Positions 8,932 to 17,121 of a DNA stretch of 64,000 nucleotides are shown in pieces. This DNA comes from Dorea longicatena (GTDB lineage: Bacteria > Bacillota > Clostridia > Lachnospirales > Lachnospiraceae). Position 1 is the stretch's first letter; each line of letters starts with the position of its first letter. Below the pieces are notes generated by a model. That model was not told the DNA's origin. It worked only from the letters and a program-made list of their open reading frames with translations, and ran no database searches. The position numbers were made by a program, and so were the translations under genes. The stretch is taken from the NCBI RefSeq assembly GCF_025150085.1, contig NZ_CP102280.1, forward strand, positions 635,001-699,000, given 5' to 3'.

Positions 8932-9671
8932 AGTATATGCGTCTGTTCGAGAATTATCCGGTAGACGGGATTATTCTTGTGGGAACGATGATCACGGCGG
9001 AACATCGGAGATTTCTGAAAGAATCGAAAGTACCGGTGGTTGTGATTGGTCAGCATACGAAATATGCGAACTGTATTTATCATGATGATTACGGCGCAGG
9101 GGAGGCCATGGGATGTGCGGTTGCGGCAAAGAGCCGGAAAGAGATTGCATATATCGGAGTATCAAGAGAAGATAAAGCAGCTGGAGCGGCCAGAGAAGAT
9201 GGATTCCGGGAAGGTCTGAAAAGGTCGGGAAAAGAATTAAAAGACGGATATTATAAGGTGGCGGAGTTCACGACAGAATCCGGATATGAAAAGGTTCTGG
9301 AATTATTGAATGAAAAACATGACATCGATATCATATCATGCGCCACTGATACAATCGCAGCCGGGGCAATCGAAGCGATTCATACTTATGCCGGAAGTCA
9401 GATTCCGAAGAATGTAGAAGACACAGGATCCAGATTCCGTTATATATTAGAAAATACATCGATTCAGGTTACCGGATTTGGCGATAATCAGCTTTTAAAG
9501 GCGGTAACAGGTGGAATACCAACAGTGCATTTTGGCTATAAGACCAGTGGAATCCGGGGCGCAGAACTCCTGTTGGATGTAATAGAAAGGGATGAAAGCA
9601 TTCCGGTAGAGATCAAACTTGGATTCCGGCTCGCTAACATTGATGATCCGGAAGAAAATATAGAAGACTAA
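8877..9671 (+). pseudogene. LacI-family (ScrR-like) regulator lacking its DNA-binding domain
   Basis: The open frame of 264 residues starts inside the ABC remnant. From residue 2 it reads as the effector domain of a LacI/GalR repressor: MLLAGTDNTPAKEIEYMRL, VDGIILVG, PVVVIGQH, an IAYIGVSRED loop, and GIRGAELLLDVIERDE near the end. The N-terminal HTH and about the first 60-80 residues of a normal 330-residue protein are absent. There is no ribosome site for the frame. Position directly upstream of the sucrose PTS and hydrolase genes suggests it was the sucrose-operon repressor. If translated it could not bind DNA. Either a deletion or an assembly join produced the junction near 8885. Confidence 0.78.
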
Positions 9672-9782
9672 GAGATGCCGGAGCAGAAAATCAGTGTGTA
9701 AAATGTGTAAATAGATTCCGAATCAGTCAAAAACAACAGAATTCGTGCAAACCGCACAAAATCGAATAGCAAATATCAGTAA

Positions 9783-9813
9783 AAATGCCATCTTTACAAA
9801 TGGCATTTTTTTT
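9783..9813 (+). terminator. rho-independent terminator
   Basis: AATGCCAT and ATGGCATT flank an 8-base loop and are followed by a run of T residues, ending the transcript that contains the LacI remnant. Confidence 0.8.
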
Positions 9814-9835
9814 CTTATTATAAAATTACAAAATG

Positions 9836-9849
9836 TGAAAACGATTACA
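9836..9849. promoter_or_regulatory. cre / LacI-type operator upstream of sucrose genes
   Basis: TGAAAACGATTACA matches the Gram-positive cre consensus TGWAANCGNTNWCA at every fixed position. It lies 26 bases before the PTS start, downstream of an A/T-rich TATAAA-like -10. It could be bound by CcpA for catabolite control or by a sucrose repressor of the LacI family. Confidence 0.7.
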
Positions 9850-9874
9850 CATAGAACGAGGAAGGAGAGTTAAT

Positions 9875-11818
9875 ATGGATTACAGAAAGACCGCACAGGA
9901 CATCCTGGATCATGTCGGCGGAAGTAAGAACATTGCATCTGCAGCACATTGTGCAACGAGACTTCGTCTTGTCATTGCAGATAATAAGAAAGTAAGTAAA
10001 GAAGCACTTGAAAATGTAGATGGGGTAAAAGGAGTCTTCGAAGCATCGGGACAGCTTCAAATTATCCTCGGAACCGGTACGGTAAATAAAGTATTTGCCG
10101 AGTTCATCGACATTGCAGGTATCACGGCAAGCTCGAAAGCAGAGGCAAAAGAGGCAGCTGCAGAGAAGCAGAACTGGTTCATGCGTGCGATCAAGCTGCT
10201 TGGTGATATCTTCGTACCGATCATTCCGGCCATCGTAGCCAGCGGTTTCTTAATGGGAATCATGAACTCACTTGATTTTATGAATAGCAACGGATTCCTC
10301 CATATTAATACACACAGTTCGATTTATGTATTTGCGAATCTGTTCAGTAACATTGCTTACACATTCCTGCAGATCCTGATCGCATTCTCAGCTGCAAAAG
10401 CATTCGGTGCGAACCAGTATCTTGGTGCAGTTATCGGTATGATCATGATCCATCCGTCACTGCAGAACGCTTATACTGTAGCAACAGAGGGTGTACAGCA
10501 GACACAGAGCGTATTCTTCGGACTGTTCAAGATTGACATGGTCGGATATCAGGGACACGTCATTCCTGTTATCATCGCCGTATGGATTCTGGCAGTGATC
10601 GAGAAGAAGTTACATAAGATCGTTCCGGAAGTTCTTGACTTGTTCGTAACACCTCTGGTCAGCGTATTTGTAACAGGTTACCTTACATTATCAATTGTAG
10701 GACCGATCTTCGTATGGGCTGAAAATGCAATTCTCGGAGCAATCCAGTGGATGCTAACGCTTCCTCTCGGAATTGGAAGTCTGATCATGGGAGGTTTATA
10801 TGCACCAACCGTAGTAACCGGTATTCATCAGATGTATACAGCTATTGACATCGGACAGCTTGCAAAATACGGTGTTACATACTGGCTTCCACTTGCAAGT
10901 GCAGCCAACGTAGCACAGGGAGCTGCAGCACTTGCAGTAGGTATTAAGTCTAAAGATAAGAAGATCAAATCTCTGGCGCTTCCATCATCACTCAGTGCAT
11001 TTATGGGAATTACAGAGCCTGCAATCTTCGGTGTAAACTTAAGATTCTTCAAACCATTCATCGCCGGATGTATCGGTGGAGGATGTGGGGCATTATATGC
11101 ATCACTGGTACATCTTGGAGCGAAAGGAACTGGTGTGACAGGTATCTTCGGTATCCTGCTCTGCCTGAATCAGCCGCTTCAGTACCTGATCGAGATGGTG
11201 ATCGCAGTCGGTGTTGCATTCGTGATCTCATTCCTGATCTATAAGGATGCAGAACCAAAGGCAGCAACCGCAGATGCAGCAGAGACAGCAGCAGTAGAAA
11301 ATATGGAAACAACAGACGCAGTAGCAACAGACGATACAGCAGCAGACACAACAGCAGCTACAACAGAAGAGACATTAACAAGCCCGGTAAATGGAACACA
11401 GATTCCGTTAGCAGAAGTAGCAGATGAGACATTCGCATCAGAGATGCTCGGAGCTACCGTTGCAGTAGAGCCTGCAGATGGAAAAATCGTAGCGCCATGC
11501 GACGGAGAAGTATCGAATATTTTCGAGACAGGTCATGCCGTATGTATCACAACAGAAGCGGGTGGCGAACTTCTGATCCATATCGGTATTGATACTGTAA
11601 AAATGGATGGAAAAGGATTTACAAAGAAAGTTTCTGATGGCGATAAAGTACATGCAGGAGATATTCTGGTAGAAACGGACCTTGAGGAAATCAAGAATGC
11701 AGGATATCAGACGACAACAATGATGATTCTGACAAATACAGATGAATTCGGAAATGTAACAAAGGCAGAACCTGCTGAAGTTAAGACAACAAGTAAAGTT
11801 ATGACACTTACAAAATAA
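9875..11818 (+). CDS. sucrose-type PTS transporter, EIIBCA fusion
   Basis: A 647-residue phosphotransferase permease that imports and phosphorylates a sugar, most likely sucrose given the next gene. Order: EIIB (residues 1-85, phosphorylated Cys26 in AAHCATRLR), EIIC membrane domain (~105-455), an Ala/Thr/Asp-rich linker (~465-510) and a glucose-type EIIA (~525-647) whose active His is about residue 569 in LIHIGIDTV. The fusion of EIIA is common in the beta-glucoside/sucrose class. The ATG follows AAGGAGAG. A cre-like operator precedes it and the hydrolase follows after 45 bases, forming the sucrose operon. The lost repressor upstream suggests altered regulation. Confidence 0.92.
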   Translation: MDYRKTAQDILDHVGGSKNIASAAHCATRLRLVIADNKKVSKEALENVDGVKGVFEASGQLQIILGTGTVNKVFAEFIDIAGITASSKAEAKEAAAEKQNWFMRAIKLLGDIFVPIIPAIVASGFLMGIMNSLDFMNSNGFLHINTHSSIYVFANLFSNIAYTFLQILIAFSAAKAFGANQYLGAVIGMIMIHPSLQNAYTVATEGVQQTQSVFFGLFKIDMVGYQGHVIPVIIAVWILAVIEKKLHKIVPEVLDLFVTPLVSVFVTGYLTLSIVGPIFVWAENAILGAIQWMLTLPLGIGSLIMGGLYAPTVVTGIHQMYTAIDIGQLAKYGVTYWLPLASAANVAQGAAALAVGIKSKDKKIKSLALPSSLSAFMGITEPAIFGVNLRFFKPFIAGCIGGGCGALYASLVHLGAKGTGVTGIFGILLCLNQPLQYLIEMVIAVGVAFVISFLIYKDAEPKAATADAAETAAVENMETTDAVATDDTAADTTAATTEETLTSPVNGTQIPLAEVADETFASEMLGATVAVEPADGKIVAPCDGEVSNIFETGHAVCITTEAGGELLIHIGIDTVKMDGKGFTKKVSDGDKVHAGDILVETDLEEIKNAGYQTTTMMILTNTDEFGNVTKAEPAEVKTTSKVMTLTK

Positions 11819-11863
11819 TGTGTATAGAAATAATGCTTATAGATAGATGGAGACGATTGATTT

Positions 11864-13294
11864 ATGAACGCATTAACAAGAGATCTTGTAAAATTAGTAG
11901 AGACAGCAGAACAAAGCCAGAAAACCAGAGAAGAGTTATCCGTATCAGATAGAAAATTCCGTGAAAAACTACACCTGATGCCGCCGGTCGGCTGGCTGAA
12001 TGATCCAAATGGACTCTGCCAGTTCCAGGGTATCTATCACGCGTTTTTCCAGTATTCGCCGTTTAATGCAGAAGGCGGTGTGAAGATGTGGGGTCACTAT
12101 ACCAGCAAGGATATGATTAAGTGGGAATATCAGGGTACCGCACTTTATCCAGATCAGCCATTTGACTGTCACGGAGTATATTCCGGATCCGCATTTATTG
12201 AAGATGGAAAAATGTATCTGTACTATACAGGAAATGTCAAATTAGAAGACGGGGAATATGATTACATCCGCACCGGACGTGAGGGCAATACCGTTCTGGT
12301 TATAACGGAAGACGGCAAGACGTTCGGAAAGAAAAAAGAACTGATGAGAAATTCAGATTATCCGGACGATCTGACCTGTCATGTAAGAGATCCAAAGGTA
12401 TGGAAAGAAAATGGTACTTATTATATGGTACAGGGTGCAAGAACGAACAAAGATGTAGGTCAGGTACTTGTATTTGAATCTGAAGATAAAGTAAACTGGA
12501 AGTTCAGAAACCGGGTGGAATCCGAAAAGCCATTCGGGTATATGTGGGAATGCCCGGATTATTTCAAAATCGGAGATAAGAAACTTCTTTCCACGTCTGT
12601 TCAGGGACTGGAAGGTGGTATCTGGGAGGATCGTAATGTATATCAGTCCGGATACTTTGAGATAGAAGGAGATATTCTTGGAGAATACAAGTTGTCAGAG
12701 TATCATTTGTGGGATTATGGGTTTGATTATTATGCCCCGCAGAGTTTTGAGACGGAAGACGGAAGAAGGATCCACATCAGCTGGATGGGAATGCCGGACT
12801 GCGAAGAATACAGCAATCCGACCATTCAGACAGGATGGCAGCATTGCTTTACATTTCCAAGAGAAATCTTTGAAAAAGATGGCAAGATCTGTCAACGTCC
12901 GATAAGAGAACTAGAAGAGAAGAAACATCTGGTAAGTGATGTGAAAGGTATGCTGGTAAGAGAGGGATATCCGGTATATGAAATGACGATTTCGGATATT
13001 ACAAAGAACCGCTTTAAAGTTATCCTTTCAGAGAAGCTGATCCTGGATTATGCTGACGGAAAATTCCGGATGCATTTTACAGATCAGGATAAAACTTCGG
13101 TATCTTCAGGAAGAAGCATGAGATATGTAGAAGTGGAAGAAGTGGAGAATCTGAAGATTCTGGCCGATACATCCTCTGTTGAAGTATTTGTAAATGATGG
13201 GGAATATGTATTTTCGACAAGATATTATCCGGAAGTGTATAAATTACAGGCAGAAGCTGTGGGAGCACAGATTACGTTGTCAGAAATTATGTAA
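11864..13294 (+). CDS. scrB: sucrose-6-phosphate hydrolase (GH32)
   Basis: A 476-residue cytosolic glycoside hydrolase family 32 enzyme that splits sucrose 6-phosphate into glucose 6-phosphate and fructose. The five-blade propeller region holds the nucleophile Asp47 in GWLNDPNG, the RDP triad in HVRDPKVW and the acid/base Glu in WECPDYF. A C-terminal beta-sandwich ends in SVEVFVNDGEYVFSTRYYP, as expected for the family. No signal peptide is present, consistent with a PTS-supplied phosphorylated substrate. It is the second gene of the sucrose operon and is followed by a long-stem terminator. Confidence 0.93.
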   Translation: MNALTRDLVKLVETAEQSQKTREELSVSDRKFREKLHLMPPVGWLNDPNGLCQFQGIYHAFFQYSPFNAEGGVKMWGHYTSKDMIKWEYQGTALYPDQPFDCHGVYSGSAFIEDGKMYLYYTGNVKLEDGEYDYIRTGREGNTVLVITEDGKTFGKKKELMRNSDYPDDLTCHVRDPKVWKENGTYYMVQGARTNKDVGQVLVFESEDKVNWKFRNRVESEKPFGYMWECPDYFKIGDKKLLSTSVQGLEGGIWEDRNVYQSGYFEIEGDILGEYKLSEYHLWDYGFDYYAPQSFETEDGRRIHISWMGMPDCEEYSNPTIQTGWQHCFTFPREIFEKDGKICQRPIRELEEKKHLVSDVKGMLVREGYPVYEMTISDITKNRFKVILSEKLILDYADGKFRMHFTDQDKTSVSSGRSMRYVEVEEVENLKILADTSSVEVFVNDGEYVFSTRYYPEVYKLQAEAVGAQITLSEIM

Positions 13295-13333
13295 CGAAAT
13301 ATCAATCTGAGATACCAATAATATAGAAAGAAG

Positions 13334-13397
13334 ATCACCATATATCAAAAGAAAGAGTTTCAGTAGAGAAATTTTCAAAAGATATATGGTGATTTTT
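13334..13397 (+). terminator. rho-independent terminator of the sucrose operon
   Basis: A perfect 13-bp stem (13334-13346 with 13381-13393) encloses a 34-base loop and is followed by TTTT. Confidence 0.75.
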
Positions 13398-13406
13398 AAT
13401 ACCAAT

Positions 13407-13446
13407 GTATGCAATAGAAGCTGCCAGTGGCAGATTCTATGTATGC
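13407..13446 (+). repeat. dispersed palindromic repeat, copy 2
   Basis: GTATGCAATAGAAG, CTGCCAGTGGCAG and ATTCTATGTATGC follow the repeat consensus. The copy overlaps the last codons and stop of the pyridoxamine kinase gene on the other strand. Confidence 0.6.
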
Positions 13447-14291
13447 AAGAGATACAAATATTTTTCAAAATTAACGCCTTCGTTTACCGGAACATGTTCT
13501 TCTACAGAATCAATTAATGATTTTTCAAGAAAAGAACCTGCGGTCTGCATCATTTCCGTAAGGGAAATATCTCTGGCAAGTCCGCCTGTGATGCAGGAAG
13601 CAAAGAGATCACCCGTACCGGAATAACTTCCGTTGCAACAGGGATATGCCGAAAGAAAATGTGAAGAGCCATATAGCAGGAGATTTCCAATCTTATGAAC
13701 TCCGTCATCTGCAGTAAAATGAATACCAGTGATGAGGACCTTTTTTTCATGATCCTTTGTCAAAGTCTGCCCTGCATCCTTAAGTCGTGAAATGAGCTGC
13801 TGTATAGACAGAGACGGATCCTGCAGGCTGTTATAATCTATATCCGTCAGCAGACAGAATTCGGTAAGGTTAGGAGTGATAACATCTGCACGTGCGACAA
13901 GTTCTTTCATAGCAGTCAGAAGCCCGGAAGTATACATATCATAGGTAACGCCATCGTCTCCCATTACAGGATCGACCAGAAGAAAGGTGTCTGCTGTTTG
14001 GAAAGTATCCAGAAAGTGCATGATCTGTTCAATCTGGCAGACACTGGCAACATAACCGGTATAGATTCCGGAAAAAGAAGTGCCTAGTTTCTTCCATTCC
14101 TGGCGGAAATAATCCATCTTATCGGTAAAATCATAACAGTAGTAGCTGGGGTATTCTGTTTGTGAACTTAAAATGGCGGTAGGGAGTGGACAGGCCTGGA
14201 TTCCCATCGCAGATAATACGGAGATGGCAGCAGTCAGGGAACAGCGTCCAAGTCCGGACAGATCATTGATTACAGCAACTTTTTTTGTCAT
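13437..14291 (-). CDS. pyridoxamine kinase (PfkB/PdxK-type)
   Basis: A 284-residue ribokinase-superfamily enzyme that phosphorylates pyridoxal/pyridoxamine/pyridoxine in B6 salvage. It opens with VAVINDLSGLGRCSLTAAI, the substrate-binding loop of the pyridoxamine-kinase group. VDPVMGDDG lies near residue 130, TPNLTEFCLLTD near 165, and the anion-hole motif GSYSGTGDLFAS near 227 provides the catalytic Asp. The length is normal. The C-terminus (YLYLLHT) is encoded inside a dispersed repeat copy, so the last residues may have been added by it. It is convergent with the sucrose operon. Confidence 0.9.
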   Translation of the reverse strand: MTKKVAVINDLSGLGRCSLTAAISVLSAMGIQACPLPTAILSSQTEYPSYYCYDFTDKMDYFRQEWKKLGTSFSGIYTGYVASVCQIEQIMHFLDTFQTADTFLLVDPVMGDDGVTYDMYTSGLLTAMKELVARADVITPNLTEFCLLTDIDYNSLQDPSLSIQQLISRLKDAGQTLTKDHEKKVLITGIHFTADDGVHKIGNLLLYGSSHFLSAYPCCNGSYSGTGDLFASCITGGLARDISLTEMMQTAGSFLEKSLIDSVEEHVPVNEGVNFEKYLYLLHT

Positions 14292-14433
14292 AAAGAAATC
14301 CTCATTTTCTAATGTATTGTAAATATGTAATAATTATACCATTATAAAAAGAAGAAAGAAACGGCCAGAGAAAAGGAAGACTTGCAGGCCACCAGAGCTT
14401 AAAAAAATAATTTAAAAAAATTTGAAAAAGTTG

Positions 14434-14462
14434 TTGACAGATAGAAAACGTTGCGCTATAAT
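14434..14462 (+). promoter_or_regulatory. consensus promoter of the tRNA gene
   Basis: TTGACA (14434-14439) and TATAAT (14457-14462) are separated by exactly 17 bases, 50 bases ahead of the tRNA. Confidence 0.85.
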
Positions 14463-14512
14463 TAATTTTGTTGCTGAGGTACATAAATAACTGAGGCAAA
14501 CAAATATAATAT

Positions 14513-14586
14513 GTGCGCGTAGCTCAGCTGGATAGAGCGTCTGGCTACGGACCAGAAGGTCGGGAGTTCGAATCTTCTCGCGCACG
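14513..14586 (+). tRNA. tRNA-Arg (anticodon ACG)
   Basis: A 74-base cloverleaf. The acceptor stem GTGCGCG pairs with CGCGCAC; the D-arm is GCTC...GAGC; the anticodon stem TCTGG/CCAGA encloses a loop with ACG; the T-loop is TTCGAAT. The T-stem contains two G-U pairs. CCA is not encoded. ACG (read as ICG) decodes CGU/CGC/CGA arginine codons. The gene has its own strong promoter and a terminator that follows within 10 bases. Confidence 0.95.
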
Positions 14587-14594
14587 TACGAGAG

Positions 14595-14630
14595 ACCCTT
14601 GTTTGACATTAAGTCGGACGAGGGTTTTTT
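14595..14630 (+). terminator. terminator of tRNA-Arg
   Basis: ACCCTTGT pairs with ACGAGGGT (one G-U pair) and is followed by six T residues. Confidence 0.8.
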
Positions 14631-14674
14631 GCTGTTCCGAAGCGGATGTTTCAATTCAGATGACCGGGACAGTA

Positions 14675-14703
14675 TTGACATAATTTGGGCAACTGTGTTA
14701 AGG
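14675..14703 (+). promoter_or_regulatory. possible promoter of the B12-riboswitch operon
   Basis: TTGACA at 14675-14680 is good, but the -10 at 17-base spacing is the weak TTAAGG. Position just upstream of the riboswitch supports it. Confidence 0.4.
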
Positions 14704-14734
14704 TTACATAGTAAATTTAATCAAGATTGTGTGA

Positions 14735-14925
14735 GGTGTCAGTCAGAAGGATTCAGAATAATTTGTGGAAAGAAGGATCTGACTGGTGAAAAGGGAAACA
14801 GGTGAGAATCCTGTACGAACTCGTCACCGTGTTTTGCAAGCAGAAGCTACAGATCCACTGGGAGAACCGGGAAGGGAGCAGATGTGTCAGAGCAATAAGC
14901 CGGGAGACCTGCCTTTCGCAGTACA
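14735..14925 (+). promoter_or_regulatory. cobalamin riboswitch
   Basis: The conserved elements occur in order: AAAAGGGAAACAGGTGAGAA followed by TCCTG, GTCACCGTG, CCACTGGGAG...CCGGGAAGGG, and the B12 box AGCCGGGAGACCTGCC near 14897-14912. The element senses adenosyl- or methylcobalamin and normally switches genes off when B12 is plentiful. A hairpin with a T-rich tail at 14978-15008 could be the expression platform. The exact 5' edge is uncertain. Confidence 0.88.
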
Positions 14926-14977
14926 GGAACGAAAAAGTTCAGGCCACGAGGAATTGGCAGTACGAAATGGATCACAG

Positions 14978-15008
14978 AACTGTATGTGGTATAATACAGT
15001 TTTATTTT
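14978..15008 (+). terminator. attenuator hairpin after the cobalamin riboswitch
   Basis: AACTGTAT and ATACAGTT flank an 8-base loop, followed by TTATTTT. It lies between the aptamer and the first gene, where a regulated terminator is expected. Two further T-runs preceded by GACGGAGGC occur at 15025-15040 and 15065-15083. Confidence 0.55.
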
Positions 15009-15126
15009 CGTTGTCTTCGTTTCCTGACGGAGGCTTTTTTTGGCTATATATTCGGAAGGAGCTGACGGAGGCCGAGTTTTTTTGTATCTCGTGCATTGAC
15101 AATCGGAAAATCAGGAGGTAAAAGAA

Positions 15127-16332
15127 ATGAAAAAGAAACTGGTAGTTGTATTATTATCAGCAGCTATGTGTGTAGCAGCACTTGGCGGATGTGGTTCCAA
15201 AGCAGGTAGCAGTTCAGACAGCAGCAAGAAGACTGCAGAGAATTCATCAAAAGAGGACGATCAGAAAGCTGCAGATGAAGTAGCAAAGAAGATTGATGCC
15301 ATCTATGTGCAGGAAAGAAACGACAAGACAGATGAGCAGTGTAAAGAAGCGAAAGAAGCGTGGGACAAATTGACAGATGCACAGAAAGAACTTGTGGAAG
15401 GTGAAAATGCTGATCCGGATTATTTCGGAAGAGATACAGGGGATGCTTCCCAGGATGATCCGTTAAATGAAGATAACATCGGGGAGAAGGAACTCTTGGT
15501 AGTAAGTTTCGGAACATCTTTTAATGCAAGCCGTGCAGCCGATATCAGCGGAGTTGAAAAAGCACTTCAGGCAGCTAATCCGGACTGGTCCGTAAGAAGA
15601 GCATTTACAGCACAGATCATCATTAATCATGTACAGGCAAGAGATGGTGAGAAGATTGATAACATGGATCAGGCTTTAGAGCGTGCAGTAAAGAATGGTG
15701 TAAAGAAACTGGTTGTACAGCCTACACATCTGATGCACGGTGCAGAGTATGATGAGTTAACAGAAACAGTAAATAGTTACAAAGATAAATTCGAATCTGT
15801 TAAAATCGCAGAACCACTTCTCGGAGAAGTTGGAGCGGACGCAACAGCAATCAATGAAGACAAGGCTGCAGTAGCTAAGGCAATCACTGCAGAAGCAGTA
15901 AAGACAGCAGAATATGACAGCCTTGATGCAGCAGCAGAGGACAGCACAGCATTTGTATTCATGGGACATGGAACATCTCATACAGCAAAGATCAGCTATT
16001 CTCAGATGCAGGCACAGATGGAACAGCTTGGATATAAGAATGTATTCATCGGAACAGTAGAAGGTGAGCCGGAAGATACTTCCTGCGAATCCGTTATCGC
16101 AAAAGTAAAAGATGCCGGATATAAGAATGTAATCCTTCGTCCACTTATGGTTGTTGCCGGAGATCATGCTAATAATGATATGGCCGGAGATGATGATGAT
16201 TCATGGAAGAGTCAGTTTGAGGCATCTAAGAACTTTGACAGTGTAAAGACACAGATTGCAGGTCTTGGAGAGATCGATGCAATTCAGCAGTTATATGTTG
16301 CTCATACAAAAGCAGCTATGGATGCACAGTAA
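15127..16332 (+). CDS. surface-anchored CbiK-type cobalt chelatase lipoprotein
   Basis: A 401-residue protein. A signal peptide ends in a lipobox with Cys22 (AALGGC), followed by a Ser/Lys linker and a helical insert (residues ~50-110). The rest is a CbiK-like sirohydrochlorin cobaltochelatase domain: ELLVVSFGTSF near 121, the metal/porphyrin His281 in FMGHGTSH, and His347 in VVAGDHANNDMAGDD with its acidic cluster. Cytosolic CbiK inserts Co2+ into sirohydrochlorin; an extracytoplasmic form (CbiKP) is known in Desulfovibrio. The B12 riboswitch upstream ties it to cobalamin supply. Its true job outside the membrane, such as corrinoid, cobalt or haem handling, is open. Confidence 0.85.
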   Translation: MKKKLVVVLLSAAMCVAALGGCGSKAGSSSDSSKKTAENSSKEDDQKAADEVAKKIDAIYVQERNDKTDEQCKEAKEAWDKLTDAQKELVEGENADPDYFGRDTGDASQDDPLNEDNIGEKELLVVSFGTSFNASRAADISGVEKALQAANPDWSVRRAFTAQIIINHVQARDGEKIDNMDQALERAVKNGVKKLVVQPTHLMHGAEYDELTETVNSYKDKFESVKIAEPLLGEVGADATAINEDKAAVAKAITAEAVKTAEYDSLDAAAEDSTAFVFMGHGTSHTAKISYSQMQAQMEQLGYKNVFIGTVEGEPEDTSCESVIAKVKDAGYKNVILRPLMVVAGDHANNDMAGDDDDSWKSQFEASKNFDSVKTQIAGLGEIDAIQQLYVAHTKAAMDAQ

Positions 16333-16356
16333 GAAAGATAATTAAGGGAGATAACA

Positions 16357-16911
16357 ATGTTGAGAAAGAGATTGATGGCAGTTGTACTGTCTGCAGTAAT
16401 GACAGCTGCAATATTCACAGGATGTGCAAGTAAGGATGACAGCAGCAAATCAGACAACAAATCAGCCAAGACAGAACAGCAGAAGTCTGATGCAAAAGAA
16501 GAAAAATCAAAAGATTCAAAGTCCGAAGCAGCAAAGGCGCCGATCGAGGATGGGACCTATACTGCAGAATTTAAGACGGACAGTACGATGTTTCATGTAA
16601 ATGAAGCAAATGAAGGAAAAGGTACACTGACTGTAGAAGATGGAAAGATGACGATACATATCAGTCTCGTATCAAAAAATATCGTGAATCTCTTCCCTGG
16701 TACAGCAAAAGAGGCTCAGAAAAAAGGTACAAAACTTTTAGAACCAACCACAGACAAAGTTACATACAGCGATGGAACGACAGAAGAAGTCTATGGATTT
16801 GATGTTCCGGTTCCGGCGTTAGATGAAGAATTTGATCTGGCGTTGATCGGAACAAAGGGCAAATGGTATGATCACAAGGTAAGTGTATCAAACCCGGTAA
16901 AAGCTGAATAA
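16357..16911 (+). CDS. small lipoprotein co-transcribed with the CbiK-like protein
   Basis: A 184-residue exported lipoprotein: signal peptide with Cys23 in IFTGCAS, a Lys/Ser/Asp-rich linker to about residue 65, then a compact beta-rich domain starting DGTYTAEF and ending YDHKVSVSNP. The pattern of an opening DGTYT strand, LTVEDGKM and a closing KWYDHKV strand recalls extracellular Ig-like ligand-binding domains such as NEAT, but I cannot confirm that family. It starts 24 bases after the CbiK-like gene and shares its cobalamin riboswitch. A binding protein that passes a tetrapyrrole or metal to or from the chelatase is a plausible inference. Confidence 0.75.
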   Translation: MLRKRLMAVVLSAVMTAAIFTGCASKDDSSKSDNKSAKTEQQKSDAKEEKSKDSKSEAAKAPIEDGTYTAEFKTDSTMFHVNEANEGKGTLTVEDGKMTIHISLVSKNIVNLFPGTAKEAQKKGTKLLEPTTDKVTYSDGTTEEVYGFDVPVPALDEEFDLALIGTKGKWYDHKVSVSNPVKAE

Positions 16912-16924
16912 AATGTATGAATAA

Positions 16925-16985
16925 AAACTCTTATTTCCCATATATTGTACAGACTACAAAAAGGTGGGGAATAAGAGTTTTTTTT
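16925..16985 (+). terminator. rho-independent terminator of the B12-responsive operon
   Basis: AAACTCTTATTTCCC is complementary to GGGAATAAGAGTTT across a 26-base loop, followed by a long T-run. Confidence 0.8.
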
Positions 16986-17121
16986 GTATCAAATAATGCA
17001 AAGATACATAAAAATAGTAAAAATGCATAAAAAAAATAAGAATTACTGGACTTTTATGTTAAAACGCACTAATATTGAATTAACGGTAAAACGGAATAAA
17101 AAACAGGAAGGAAATAAGCGA

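Noticed and set aside
14786..15121. Open frames across the cobalamin riboswitch
   Set aside because: They coincide with conserved riboswitch sequence and attenuator hairpins and show no protein similarity or ribosome site.
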